The notes below the pieces were generated by a model. That model searched no databases, was not told the DNA's origin, and was given only the letters and a program-made list of their open reading frames with translations. DNA of 64,000 nt from positions 1,674,001 to 1,738,000 of the forward strand of contig NZ_CP109131.1 in assembly GCF_035917995.1 (NCBI RefSeq), in the 5' to 3' direction. Within the stretch, counting starts at the first letter, position 1; each line of letters opens with the position of its first letter. The position numbers were made by a program, and so were the translations under genes. Below are positions 35,408-44,285 of the stretch, piece after piece. Source of the DNA: Streptosporangium sp. NBC_01755 (lineage in GTDB: Bacteria > Actinomycetota > Actinomycetes > Streptosporangiales > Streptosporangiaceae).

Positions 35408-36483
35408 TCACTCCTCGCCGACGGCTCCCCGCCGCTCCCGCGCTCGGGCCGTCGTTCCGTGATCGAGGGGATGTGATCATCGGGGGGAAGGTTTACCGGG
35501 CGGGGGCCAATGGGGGTAAAGGACCTGCAAAGTCGATCGCCCAGGAGCCGTTCCGTCAAGGGCGCGAACTGGACTGTATGCCACACATGTGTCCCATGTC
35601 CACAGAAAAAATATTCGTGCGCTTAGTTCACATATAATCAGGAACGATCTAGTATCTCTCAGTGTGACGCGGCACACCCCCGATCGGGTTACCAACCGGG
35701 TGCCGCTTCCCACCCCCCAACTCCGGCCGTACGAGCACAGGCGTGTGGCCGTCCCCGGAGAGTTCGATGACGCCACATCTACGGCGACCGCCGGACGACA
35801 GGGGAAGCGACAGGAAGCAGAGTTCGCCGCTCATCCACGTTCTCAGCCTGCCCTCCTCCCTGGATTCGGAAATCACGACGAGCTCACCACGGACACCTGC
35901 GCGAGGTTGCTACGGCCGGGTTCCGCCGCCGAGGCGATAGCCGAGGATTCGGATCCCGACGCGATCGAAGCGCCCGACCACTACGAGCCCGAAGAGTTCG
36001 AGTTGACGACAGAGCCAGAAGAATCCGCGACGAGTACACCCCCCTGCCGCCGAGGACTCCGTCGAGGCGTTACAGGAGGAGGTGAGCCGTCTGCGCCAGA
36101 CGCCGCTGAGGGCCGCCGAGGCCACCGGAAACGTGCAACGAGCATGCGCGGACGCACGCCGGCCCCTTGACCGCGACCTCGAAATGATCGCGCGGAGCGT
36201 CACCGGCTTCGACGGACTGCGGGACCGGCTCGCATCGGCGGCCAACTCCACGATCACCGATGGCACGATGGCCGCCCTTCAGCAGACTCTCGACCATGTC
36301 GTGGCGGCGAGTTCCCAACGTCGCCAGATACTCGCGCCGGCTCACCTTGAGGGCCGACCTGTCCCTGAAAGAGGTCGCCGACTCCCCTGGCATCGACATC
36401 AAAGAACCATCACCTTCAACACCAAACGGGTCTCAAAAACAAACTTCAACCGAATCCATCAGCCAACCACAGAAAGATCACAA
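35408..36483. other. intergenic region with decayed coding sequence
   Basis: About 1.08 kb upstream of drmD. The first 250 bases contain the drmD promoter region, including an AT-rich patch near 35605-35645. From about 35900 to 36420 the plus strand shows broken, coding-like segments: an acidic stretch (DAIEAPDHYEPEEFELTTEP), then in another frame a helical one (EALQEEVSRLRQTPLRAAEA to TMAALQQTLDHVVAAS). They look like pieces of one frameshifted gene. I do not recognise it. Confidence 0.45.
35622..35631 (-). promoter_or_regulatory. GTGAACTAAG motif upstream of drmD
   Basis: Reads GTGAACTAAG on the minus strand, towards drmD. On the plus strand it is CTTAGTTCAC followed three bases later by TATAAT. 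The same 10 bases lie upstream of the methylase gene (44157) and in the kinase/pPIWI-RE divergent region (48151). A regulator-binding site is the simplest reading. Confidence 0.5.
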
Positions 36484-36714
36484 CTAACCCGAAATGGCAT
36501 TGTCGCCATTTGCCATACAGAAGTCAATGACCTGCAGTACACATAGGAGGCCATAGGTATCATTTGACTTATACTGGCTCGCGGTCGCCAATTTAGCATA
36601 TTCCAGGCTTGGCGACAGCCCGAAACGGCCTTCCGGCTCCAGGACCACCAAAAGTGACTTTACCGCGTAATATTTTATGTACAGCCGCCCCCAGCCAGCG
36701 TCAGTGGGCGGCAT
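36484..36714 (-). CDS. small hypothetical protein
   Basis: 76 residues from the ATG at 36714: a compact, aromatic sequence (GWGRLYIKYYAVKSLLVVLE, later YGLLCVLQVIDFCMANGD) with protein-like composition and lower GC than its neighbours. The frame stays open upstream to the stop of the DUF6461 gene at 36786, so a longer form with a rare start, coupled to that gene, is possible. Family unknown. Its position after a toxin-like gene and a DUF6461 gene would suit a second immunity protein, but that is a guess. Confidence 0.45.
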   Translation of the reverse strand: MPPTDAGWGRLYIKYYAVKSLLVVLEPEGRFGLSPSLEYAKLATASQYKSNDTYGLLCVLQVIDFCMANGDNAISG

Positions 36715-36785
36715 GAGAACGTCGACGCCATCTTCCAGAACGGCAGTGGCCGCTGCCAGAAAAAACGTCCCCGGCTCGCAGTTAC

Positions 36786-37835
36786 TCAGGAGTCGAGGTA
36801 GGTGACAACCCTTCCGAGCGCGTAGTGGCGGTCGATGTCCCTGTTCTCCTCGCTGAGGTAGGTGCCGCCGGACTGGTTGACGACCTGCTGGGCCCGCCAG
36901 AACAGATCCATGTCCGGGTTCACCGCCGTCATCAACGCCTCGGCGGCGGCCCCCTTCACCATCCATCGGCCATAGTCGGTGTCATGGCCCGGCGAGGGGT
37001 ACCGCTCCCGGGCGCTGTCGGGCGAGGCCTGAAACGCCCCCGACGCCCGTCGCGCGAACTCCGCTCGGAAGACGCCCAGCCGCCCGGCCAGCTCGGCGGA
37101 GCACGCGCCGGCCGCGATCAGGCCCAGCGCCTCCTCGACCAGAGGGCCGTCGATGCCCGCCGTGGCCACGGCCAGACCGGCCGCGATGCCGACGATCTCC
37201 GGCAGCCGGTCGGGCGTGGGTTCGGCGATGATGCGGGCGATGCGGGGGTCGATGGCCGCGATGGCCCGCATGCGCCCGTCGACTCGGAGGGCCGGGCGCG
37301 CGCCGACGGTCACCGGGCGTAACCAGTGGAGGGCGTGGGGCCGGGCCGTCCAGTCGTCGTCGATGACGACTCCGGACAGGTGCTCCGCCACGGCGAACGC
37401 GGTGGCCTTCCAGTCGGCGCGCCAGTCGGCCTCACTCACCGGCAGGCCGTCGAGCCACTCCCGGCCACGAGCGCCGTCGAGATCCAGGGCGTCAAACGAC
37501 GCGACGACCTCGCCGTCACGGACGTAGCTGACGAAGGTGGCCATGTTGATGGTCCACGCCACCCGGAACGCCTCGCCCTTGGCCGCGACCTGGCCCAGCA
37601 ACGTCTCGCTCAGCCCGCGGAACGCGAACGGCTCGACGATCACGGCCCACTCCCCGTGGCGAGCCACCAGGGCCACGCCGGTGGCGTCGTCGGGCAGGTC
37701 CTCTGCGGCGATGCCGAACAGGCCGTCGAAGGTCTCCGGTTCGGCCACGAGGGGGTGTCCGCCGAACGCCCGGACCGCCTGGTCGAGATCGCCGGTCCTG
37801 ATCCAGGTGAGGCAGGCGGTCTCGATCTCGATCAT
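36786..37835 (-). CDS. DUF6461 protein, possible immunity protein
   Basis: A 349-residue protein. The N-terminal half has the DUF6461 pattern: a short start leading to CLTWIRTGDLDQAVRAFGG, then GEWAVIVEPFAFRG and AWTINMATFVSYVRDGEVVA. The C-terminal half is helical, alanine-rich and unlike any family I know. DUF6461 proteins are found as single cytosolic proteins in actinomycetes and some sit next to toxin genes. Here the gene directly follows a secreted nuclease-type protein, separated by a strong hairpin. An immunity role is inferred from position only. Confidence 0.65.
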   Translation of the reverse strand: MIEIETACLTWIRTGDLDQAVRAFGGHPLVAEPETFDGLFGIAAEDLPDDATGVALVARHGEWAVIVEPFAFRGLSETLLGQVAAKGEAFRVAWTINMATFVSYVRDGEVVASFDALDLDGARGREWLDGLPVSEADWRADWKATAFAVAEHLSGVVIDDDWTARPHALHWLRPVTVGARPALRVDGRMRAIAAIDPRIARIIAEPTPDRLPEIVGIAAGLAVATAGIDGPLVEEALGLIAAGACSAELAGRLGVFRAEFARRASGAFQASPDSARERYPSPGHDTDYGRWMVKGAAAEALMTAVNPDMDLFWRAQQVVNQSGGTYLSEENRDIDRHYALGRVVTYLDS

Positions 37836-37855
37836 GTGAACGCTCCAGAAAATAG

Positions 37856-37891
37856 CAGGGTGAGGGCGGTGAACAATCCGCCCTCACCCTG
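37856..37891 (-). terminator. 14-bp hairpin between the nuclease and DUF6461 genes
   Basis: CAGGGTGAGGGCGG and CCGCCCTCACCCTG form a perfect 14-bp stem with an 8-base loop, nine bases beyond the stop of the nuclease gene and 20 bases before the DUF6461 start. It should end or weaken transcription after the nuclease gene. The DUF6461 gene may therefore be expressed at a different level. Confidence 0.75.
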
Positions 37892-37899
37892 GTCATCTA

Positions 37900-40800
37900 T
37901 CAGGCGGGGGGAATGGGGCCGATGATGTTGGCTCCTATTCCGTCGACCGTACAGGTGCCGTGATCGAGTTCCGGAAGTTCCTCCGGAAGCGGATCGGTGA
38001 CGACGACGCCGGGCGCGCCACCCGTCGGCGCCGTTTTACCCTTCTCGATGATATCCATCCAGAACGAGAAATTGTCACGGATACGGTGACGCTGGTAGAA
38101 CACGCTCGTCCGCGACCCGGAAGAACAGTTGTCCGAGCCCTTGATGGTGCGCACGGAATAGTCGTAGCTCGTGTTCGCAGCCCCCTCGACCGTTGACGCG
38201 AAGGGGAACTCGTCACAGTGGCCGCTGTATCCCGGCCAAGCTCTTCGGCATTCCGGAATCGACACGCCGCGGTTCCTGTTGATGGTGGCCGTGTCCCGGG
38301 TGCGATGCAGGCAGACGGGAGCCTGACCCTGCGTGCAGCCGGGGTCCTGCCAGTTGAACCGGCCGGGGATCTTCTTGGCCGTTCCTCTGCCAGGGTCGGT
38401 GGCGGCGGGGCGGAAGAGCGCGTCCGCCCAGTGCGCGGCCGACTCCTTCACCTTGGCGTCATTGCCGTTGAGGATGAAGACCGGACGCACGGTGTTGACG
38501 ATGCAGCCACCGGTGTAGGCCTTGATCCAGTCAGCGCTGTCGCAGATGAAGTTCTGCACCCACGCCTTGCCGTTGAACTGCGGATTGAGCGTCTTGTAGC
38601 TGTCCATCAACTCGGGGTTATGGGTGTACTTGATAGACGGCTTGATGCTGCACGTATTCCCCTTGTCCGGGCTTGTCGACCGCACGTTCTCCGGCACGCT
38701 CAGCTTGATCTCGATCGGCCCGCGGTTGCGCCACTGTGCGACCGTGAGCTCCTTGCCGTATCCCCACGGCTTGGTCTGGCCGTCGGTGTCGACGAAGGTG
38801 GCGGCGCAGTCCGCCGACTCGCCCAGGCTGACCCGGAACGCGCGGTCGTCCCAGTCGGCGTTGACGAGGTTGATGTCGGTGACGGCGAGTTTGACCTTGA
38901 TGTCCCGGCTGTTGTAGCCCGCAGGGCCGTTTCTGGCGATCCTGGGGGTGGCGGCATTGTGGCCCTTGCCGACATAACTGTTCAACAGGATCGTCAGCCG
39001 CCCGTACCAGTTGGTGTCGCTGAACAGCGGGTCGTCGCGGTTGACGCTGGAGTCTTCGTCGCGTTCACCGATCCACATCGCGTAACACATGCTGTAGGAG
39101 TTCTTGGAGTACCAGCCCCGTCGGTGCATGGAACTGACCAGGTCCGGTCGGTTGATCGCGGCGATCGCGTCCTGGCACTCCGACTCGGTCATGTGGTTGT
39201 AGGGGAACGTCCTGGCTGCGGCGACGTTACGGACCTCCTGCTTATCCACGGAGGGTCGGACGAGCGGAGCCGCCAGGAGGGCGGCGGATAACGGCTGCCA
39301 GGCCGACCACTTACCGGTCGTGGTCCGGGCCCGCCAGCGCACCTCCTGCCGGTTGGCGAGCAGACCGGACGGGATGCTGACCGTGGCGGTGGCGCTCCCG
39401 GCGGAATCGGTCGTGCCGGACCAAATCGGCTTCTTACGCTTGGCTGGCTGGGCCGACTTGGCCGACTTGGGGGCGACCTCGAACTCCACCTTCGCCCGGT
39501 GGTCCTGCGGGCCGGTCAGCCAGGCCTTGAGCCGGGGCGCGCCAACGGAGCCGGACACCGACAGTTTCGCGATTTCCGGTGCGGAGTCGGCCGCCTTCGC
39601 CGTGCTGAGTGCCGACGCCGCGAGGGCCCCGGCCGGAGCCGCGCCGACCTGGGTGGTCATGTCCGCCTGGATCTGCGCCTGGGTCTGGGCCATGTTGTAG
39701 ATCCGGACCTCGTCGATGAGGCCGCTGAAGTGCTCGCCCCAAATGGCATTGCCGCCGATGTGCAGGTCGCCGTCGACGTCCAGCAGGCCGCCGGTAGCGG
39801 GGGTCTGGCTGATCTGGGCGCCGTCGATGTACAGGTGGGCGGTGGTGCCGTTGTAGGTGACGGCCACATGCCGCCAGGCGTTGGTGGGCAACGCCGTGCC
39901 GCCGTTGACCGTCACCATCTCCTCAAGGCCGGTGGCCAGCCATCCGGAGGGGACGACGGTGTTGGACGCGTACAGGCCGTAGGACAACATCTCGGCCTGA
40001 TTGTCGTCCTTCATCAGGATGGTGCGCCAGCTGGTGAGGTTCGTCGGCCTGACCCAGGCCGACAGCGTCACCCCGGTCGTCAGTCGCAGCGACGGAGAAT
40101 CGGCGACCGTGACCAGGCTGGTGGTGCCGTTGAACGACAGCGCCTTGCCGTGCCGGCCGTCATTGGACCAGCCGGTGTCCAGGGCCAGGCCGGTGTTGCC
40201 CTTGCCGGAGGAGTCGCCGACCACGGTGCCGTTGCCCTCCTCCATGCCGTAGGCCGCGACCAGTCCCGGGACTGGGGACGGCGTGAGGGTCGGAGACGGG
40301 CTCGGCGAGGGCGAAGGGCTGGGGGACGGGTTGGGGGACGAGCCGCCGATCTGGGTGGTCATGTCGGCCTGGATCTGAGCGGCAGTCTGGGCGACGTTGT
40401 AGATCCGGACCTCATCGATGAGGCCGCTGAAGTATTCGCCCCAGATCGTGTTGCCGCCGATGTGCAGGTCGCCGTCGACATCCAGCAGGGGGCCGGTGGT
40501 GGTGGTCTGGCCGACCTGGCTGCCGTCGACGTAGAGGCGGGCGGTGGTGCCGTTGTAGGTGACGGCCACGTGCCGCCAGGCGTTGGCGGGCAAGGGCGCC
40601 GTGCCGTTGACCGTCACCTCTGCCGTGTTCTCGGTCGAGAACCACGCGGACGGGGTGGTGCCGTTGGAGGCGTACAGGCCGTAGGACAGTTCCTCGTTCT
40701 CGCCGTCGTCCTTCATCAGGATGGTGCGCCAGCCGTCGACGGTTGTCGGACTTACCCAGGCCGACAACGTCATGGCCGTCGTCAGGCCCAGCGACGGGGA

Positions 40801-43380
40801 ATCGCCGACGGTCACCAGGCTGGTGGTGCCGTTGAACGACAGCGCCTTGCCGTGCCGGCCGTCATTGGACCAGCTGGTGCCCTGCGCCAGGCCGGTGTTG
40901 CCCTCACCGGAGGAGTCGCCGACCGTGGTGCCGGTGCCCTCCTCCATGCCGTAGGCCGCCACCAGGCCGACGCTGTTGGTGGTGAACGACCAGCTGTCGG
41001 GCGTCATGGCGTTGCCTGCGGCATCCTTGGCGCCGCTGACCGTTACGGTGTAGCGGGTGCCGCGCGGGAATGCCTGGGTGGGCGTGAAGGTCAGCACCGT
41101 GTTCGCAGCGTCCATCGCCGCGCTGCCCGCGACCGCGACGCCCGCGGCGTTCTTCACCGAGACCTGGGCCTCCTGCACGGCCTCACTGAACACGGCCTGC
41201 ACCGGGGTGGTGGCGGCGACCCCGGTGGCGTCCCTGGCGGGAACGGTCTGCACGATCGTCGGCGCGGTGCTCTCCACGATCGTGGTGAACGACCAGACGT
41301 GCGGAGCCGCCATGACGTTGCCCGCGGCGTCCTTTGCGCCGCTCACCTCGGCGGTGTACCGGATGTTGGCCGCCAGCGCCGCGCCGGGCGTGAATATGAG
41401 CACCCGGCCTGCGTCGTCCGTGGTCGTCGTGCCGGTGGCCGGGGTGCCGTCGGGGCCCTTCACCACGATCACGCCGTCGGTGACCGGCTCGCTGAACCCG
41501 GCGCGCACCGGCTCGCCCACCGGGGTGCCGATCGCGTCGGCCTCCGGGTAGGTGCCGCTCACTGTGGGCGGCGTGGTGTCGGGGCCGGTCGGCGGCTCGG
41601 GATCGGGGTCGGTCGGGTGCACCGCCTCGATCGCGTCGAGCCACTCCTCGGCGCTCATATCGTCGGGCACGCCCACGCCGAGCGTGGAGTCCTCCATGAC
41701 ATAGTCCGGCGACTCCTCACGCTGCCGCAACGCCTGCGTCTCGGTGATCTCCGGGGCCGAGGGCCACGTGTCGACGCCGAAACTGTGGTCCAGGTCGTCG
41801 CCGACCGTGGGGTTGGCGAAGTAGGGCAGGAACATGCCCTTGGTCTCCGGCTCTGGCGCGGGTTCTTCGTACTTGACGAAGAGGTGTGGGGGGTGGCCGT
41901 CGAAGTCGGTGTAGTTGGCCGAGCGGAACTCGCGCCAGTTGATGACGCCGCCCTCCTGCAGGGCGCTGATCCGCAGACCGTGGTTGGGCTGGCCGGCGGC
42001 CCAGTCCCGGACGATGCCCTCGATGGTGTAGTACACATCCCGAGAAGTCAGGTCGCCGGAGCAGTGGTCTCCTACCGCGCTGCCCTTGATGCCCTGCCCG
42101 CTGGTGGTCACCGACGGCTGACTGCTCCAGCTCAGCGAGTTGACACTCCAGCTGCTGGTGATGCGGCGGACGACGATGTCGCCCTTGGCGTCGCCACAGG
42201 CGTGGGAGCGGTAGTTCCACGGCCGCAGGTCGGCGTTGAGGATCGGCCGGCCCATGAACGGGGCGCCGGTCAGGTCGAAGCGCAGATAGCTGCGCCAGAC
42301 CGTGCTCGGATCGTTGGTGTCGCCGTTGGAGATGGCATTGCCGCCGTTGCCCACCAGCAGCTTGAACATGCCCTGGTTGGGGCCGCCGGTGCCCCAGGTC
42401 TTGTTGTTGATGAACGTGTCGTCGGGATAACCGGCGCCGTACCAGTCCGAGCCGGCCGCGGCCAGCGTCACCGGATAGGTGACCTGCGGATCGGCGAGGA
42501 ATCCCTCGTCCGGAGACAGCACCACGACCGGCCCGCTCGACTTGTCCTGAACAGTGGTCGTCGCCGCACCCATGCGACCGGACCCGGGAGCTTCGGCCGC
42601 CGTGGCGTCCAGCATCCGCACCGAGGCCAGATCAGCCACCGGCCTGTCTCCCGCCAGTACGGCGGCCTTGCCCGCGGAGGTCTTTCCGTACTCCATCCCC
42701 GCGGGCAGATCGACGGAGATCGGCAGTTTCAGCTGTTTGGCGGGCCGTTCCCGGATCACGATCTCCTGGTGGAAACCGGTCGGGGTCACGGTGACCACCA
42801 AGTCGACGCCGCGACCGTAGGCGGACTCGTACACCGCTCTGTTGCCCGACAACTTCGGCGCGGGCAGTTCGCTCGGCGCGGAGATCTTCACCTCTCCGGC
42901 CTTGTCCTTCTCGGCACCCAGCGTCTCGCCCCTGGCGGTCAGCAGAGCGGTGTCACCACCGTCGGACAGGCTGATGTCCAGCTTGGCCACCCGAGGCCTG
43001 ACGACCCCGTTCTCCGCGACCAGCGTCGTGTCGACCTTCTTCCAGACGCCGTCTCGTTTGACGCGGACGGGCTGGCTGTAGACATAGGTGCCCAGCGTCT
43101 TACCGTCGCCTGTGGCGACCGTCGTCGAGTTCTCGGTGTGCAGGGTTTCGATCTCGACCTGCTTGTTCTGCCGTTTCGCCTCCTGCTGGGCCGCCTTCAC
43201 CGGATCAGGAGTGGCGGCCGGTCGCGACACGGGAACGGCAGAGGTGGGGGCAGGCGTGGGGGTGGGGGCGGCTGCGGCGGGGGTCACGAGGAGCGAGGTG
43301 GACACCCCTACCGCGACTATCAGTGAGGCTCGGCGATGGTTACGGAACAGAACGCCAGGTCTTGGTTTCTGCGGTTTCAC
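37900..43380 (-). CDS. secreted multidomain protein with NucA/NucB-like nuclease end
   Basis: A 1826-residue protein. GTG at 43380, after GGAAAGGTCGGA, puts a signal peptide at the N-terminus (KPQKPRPGVLF then ASLIVAVGVSTSLLVTP, cut after AAA). Domains in order: an N-terminal region, a DNRLRE-type domain (about 340-510, TFINNKTWGTGGPN to LRISALQEGG), two Ig-like Big_5 domains (about 610-800), and two LamG domains (about 805-1015 and 1040-1245) joined by a PS-repeat linker. A long region with a cysteine-containing end follows. Residues about 1700-1775 read IPECRRAWPGYSGHCDEFPF followed by ASTVEG, the signature of NucA/NucB DNases. The architecture suggests a surface-anchored or released toxin or a DNA-degrading enzyme. 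The active site rests on motif recognition only. Confidence 0.82.
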   Translation of the reverse strand: MKPQKPRPGVLFRNHRRASLIVAVGVSTSLLVTPAAAAPTPTPAPTSAVPVSRPAATPDPVKAAQQEAKRQNKQVEIETLHTENSTTVATGDGKTLGTYVYSQPVRVKRDGVWKKVDTTLVAENGVVRPRVAKLDISLSDGGDTALLTARGETLGAEKDKAGEVKISAPSELPAPKLSGNRAVYESAYGRGVDLVVTVTPTGFHQEIVIRERPAKQLKLPISVDLPAGMEYGKTSAGKAAVLAGDRPVADLASVRMLDATAAEAPGSGRMGAATTTVQDKSSGPVVVLSPDEGFLADPQVTYPVTLAAAGSDWYGAGYPDDTFINNKTWGTGGPNQGMFKLLVGNGGNAISNGDTNDPSTVWRSYLRFDLTGAPFMGRPILNADLRPWNYRSHACGDAKGDIVVRRITSSWSVNSLSWSSQPSVTTSGQGIKGSAVGDHCSGDLTSRDVYYTIEGIVRDWAAGQPNHGLRISALQEGGVINWREFRSANYTDFDGHPPHLFVKYEEPAPEPETKGMFLPYFANPTVGDDLDHSFGVDTWPSAPEITETQALRQREESPDYVMEDSTLGVGVPDDMSAEEWLDAIEAVHPTDPDPEPPTGPDTTPPTVSGTYPEADAIGTPVGEPVRAGFSEPVTDGVIVVKGPDGTPATGTTTTDDAGRVLIFTPGAALAANIRYTAEVSGAKDAAGNVMAAPHVWSFTTIVESTAPTIVQTVPARDATGVAATTPVQAVFSEAVQEAQVSVKNAAGVAVAGSAAMDAANTVLTFTPTQAFPRGTRYTVTVSGAKDAAGNAMTPDSWSFTTNSVGLVAAYGMEEGTGTTVGDSSGEGNTGLAQGTSWSNDGRHGKALSFNGTTSLVTVGDSPSLGLTTAMTLSAWVSPTTVDGWRTILMKDDGENEELSYGLYASNGTTPSAWFSTENTAEVTVNGTAPLPANAWRHVAVTYNGTTARLYVDGSQVGQTTTTGPLLDVDGDLHIGGNTIWGEYFSGLIDEVRIYNVAQTAAQIQADMTTQIGGSSPNPSPSPSPSPSPSPTLTPSPVPGLVAAYGMEEGNGTVVGDSSGKGNTGLALDTGWSNDGRHGKALSFNGTTSLVTVADSPSLRLTTGVTLSAWVRPTNLTSWRTILMKDDNQAEMLSYGLYASNTVVPSGWLATGLEEMVTVNGGTALPTNAWRHVAVTYNGTTAHLYIDGAQISQTPATGGLLDVDGDLHIGGNAIWGEHFSGLIDEVRIYNMAQTQAQIQADMTTQVGAAPAGALAASALSTAKAADSAPEIAKLSVSGSVGAPRLKAWLTGPQDHRAKVEFEVAPKSAKSAQPAKRKKPIWSGTTDSAGSATATVSIPSGLLANRQEVRWRARTTTGKWSAWQPLSAALLAAPLVRPSVDKQEVRNVAAARTFPYNHMTESECQDAIAAINRPDLVSSMHRRGWYSKNSYSMCYAMWIGERDEDSSVNRDDPLFSDTNWYGRLTILLNSYVGKGHNAATPRIARNGPAGYNSRDIKVKLAVTDINLVNADWDDRAFRVSLGESADCAATFVDTDGQTKPWGYGKELTVAQWRNRGPIEIKLSVPENVRSTSPDKGNTCSIKPSIKYTHNPELMDSYKTLNPQFNGKAWVQNFICDSADWIKAYTGGCIVNTVRPVFILNGNDAKVKESAAHWADALFRPAATDPGRGTAKKIPGRFNWQDPGCTQGQAPVCLHRTRDTATINRNRGVSIPECRRAWPGYSGHCDEFPFASTVEGAANTSYDYSVRTIKGSDNCSSGSRTSVFYQRHRIRDNFSFWMDIIEKGKTAPTGGAPGVVVTDPLPEELPELDHGTCTVDGIGANIIGPIPPA
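39644..40266. repeat. LamG repeat, copy 2 (C-terminal)
   Basis: About 620 bases encoding a LamG domain (GLVAAYGMEEGNGTVVGDSS to QIQADMTTQVG), a close copy of 40344-40972. Most differences are in surface positions. It arose by duplication within the gene. Confidence 0.85.
40267..40343. repeat. proline/serine linker between the LamG domains
   Basis: Simple (PS)n-type coding repeat, a spacer typical of secreted actinobacterial proteins. Confidence 0.8.
40344..40972. repeat. LamG repeat, copy 1 (N-terminal)
   Basis: About 630 bases encoding the first LamG domain (GLVAAYGMEEGTGTTVGDSS to QIQADMTTQIG). Compare 39644-40266. Confidence 0.85.
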
Positions 43381-43887
43381 TCCGACCTTTCCGGTAAACG
43401 CTCTTGGGCCGAAGTGATCTTCACATGGAACCGGCAAGAAAGTAAAGACATAATCGCGGACGCCGGACAGCTCTCACAATCATGAGCGTAACGGGAACAC
43501 CACATTCTGCATCTTCAATGGCGTTCAACGCCCAAAGAAACCCGCCGCCAAAATAAAAGCAAAACCAAGGAAGATCCCCTGTTTTTGCAGCTCAAACGCC
43601 TAAGGAAACCAGCAACCTGACGCATCGACCGTGAGGCGAAGAACAACCTCGGCGAGAAGTGTCAGTGGCCCTGTCTATACTCCCCGTCCGCGAATGATTC
43701 GGTCGGCAACACTGACATTTTACGGATGGTAAACATACATCCACCACCCGGCGCCCATGCTTTCTTCCGTCACGTCTCCGACGCTTCCAGAAATGTGACG
43801 CGGTCTTCACACAGGGTCCACCATCGCCGATCCCCGTCCAGCCTCCCGGCCACGATCCTCGCGACGACAAAGGGACCGGAAGGGACC
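43381..43887. other. divergent intergenic region
   Basis: About 500 bases between the nuclease gene and the next plus-strand gene, AT-richer than average between 43430 and 43740. It holds the nuclease promoter. No convincing gene, repeat or operator was seen. Confidence 0.45.
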
Positions 43888-44160
43888 ATGCTGTACGAGG
43901 TCCTGGAAAAGGGCGGGCACACCTACGAGCGCATGCGCGAGGCCGTACTCCGAATCAGGGAGGTCGAGCACGTCGGCGGGGACCGGGCCGGGCACCTGTT
44001 CCTCGTACTCCCCCAGGCTCCCGAGCCCGCGTGGGCTCCGGGGGTGCTGTCCGCCGCCTTCACCGTCACGACGATCTGGAGAGACGGCACCGGGTGGGCC
44101 GGAGAGGACCTCGACATCGCCCTTGGTCAAGCCTCCACGGCCGGGCCGGCTCCACGGTGA
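43888..44160 (+). CDS. small hypothetical protein
   Basis: A 90-residue protein from the ATG after GGAAGGGACC: MLYEVLEKGGHTYERMREAV, then DRAGHLFLVLPQAPEPAWAP and FTVTTIWRDGTGWAGEDL. Longer starts add residues without coding character. I know no family. It precedes the methylase gene, but its last four bases overlap the GTGAACTAAG motif, so the two are probably separate transcripts. Confidence 0.6.
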   Translation: MLYEVLEKGGHTYERMREAVLRIREVEHVGGDRAGHLFLVLPQAPEPAWAPGVLSAAFTVTTIWRDGTGWAGEDLDIALGQASTAGPAPR

Positions 44161-44170
44161 ACTAAGTCAA
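44157..44170 (+). promoter_or_regulatory. 14-bp motif upstream of the methylase gene
   Basis: GTGAACTAAGTCAA, pointing towards the methylase gene and 116 bases before its start. The same 14 bases occur inverted at 48147-48160, upstream of the kinase, and the first 10 occur upstream of drmD (35622-35631). Confidence 0.55.
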
Positions 44171-44285
44171 CGGATAGGCTGCCGAAAGGACCTTCTCGGG
44201 AAGCTAGGGTGCCTGCCCACCTGGGCACACGCCGTCGTCGTGCCTTCCGGGGTCGTCACCTTTCTGTCCCCTACCCGGAGACACA

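Noticed and set aside
39499-43326. A 1275-residue open frame on the plus strand, antisense to the secreted nuclease gene
   Set aside because: Its composition (long runs of G, R, A, V and H) is that of a shadow frame in high-GC DNA, and the minus strand has a signal peptide and recognisable domains.
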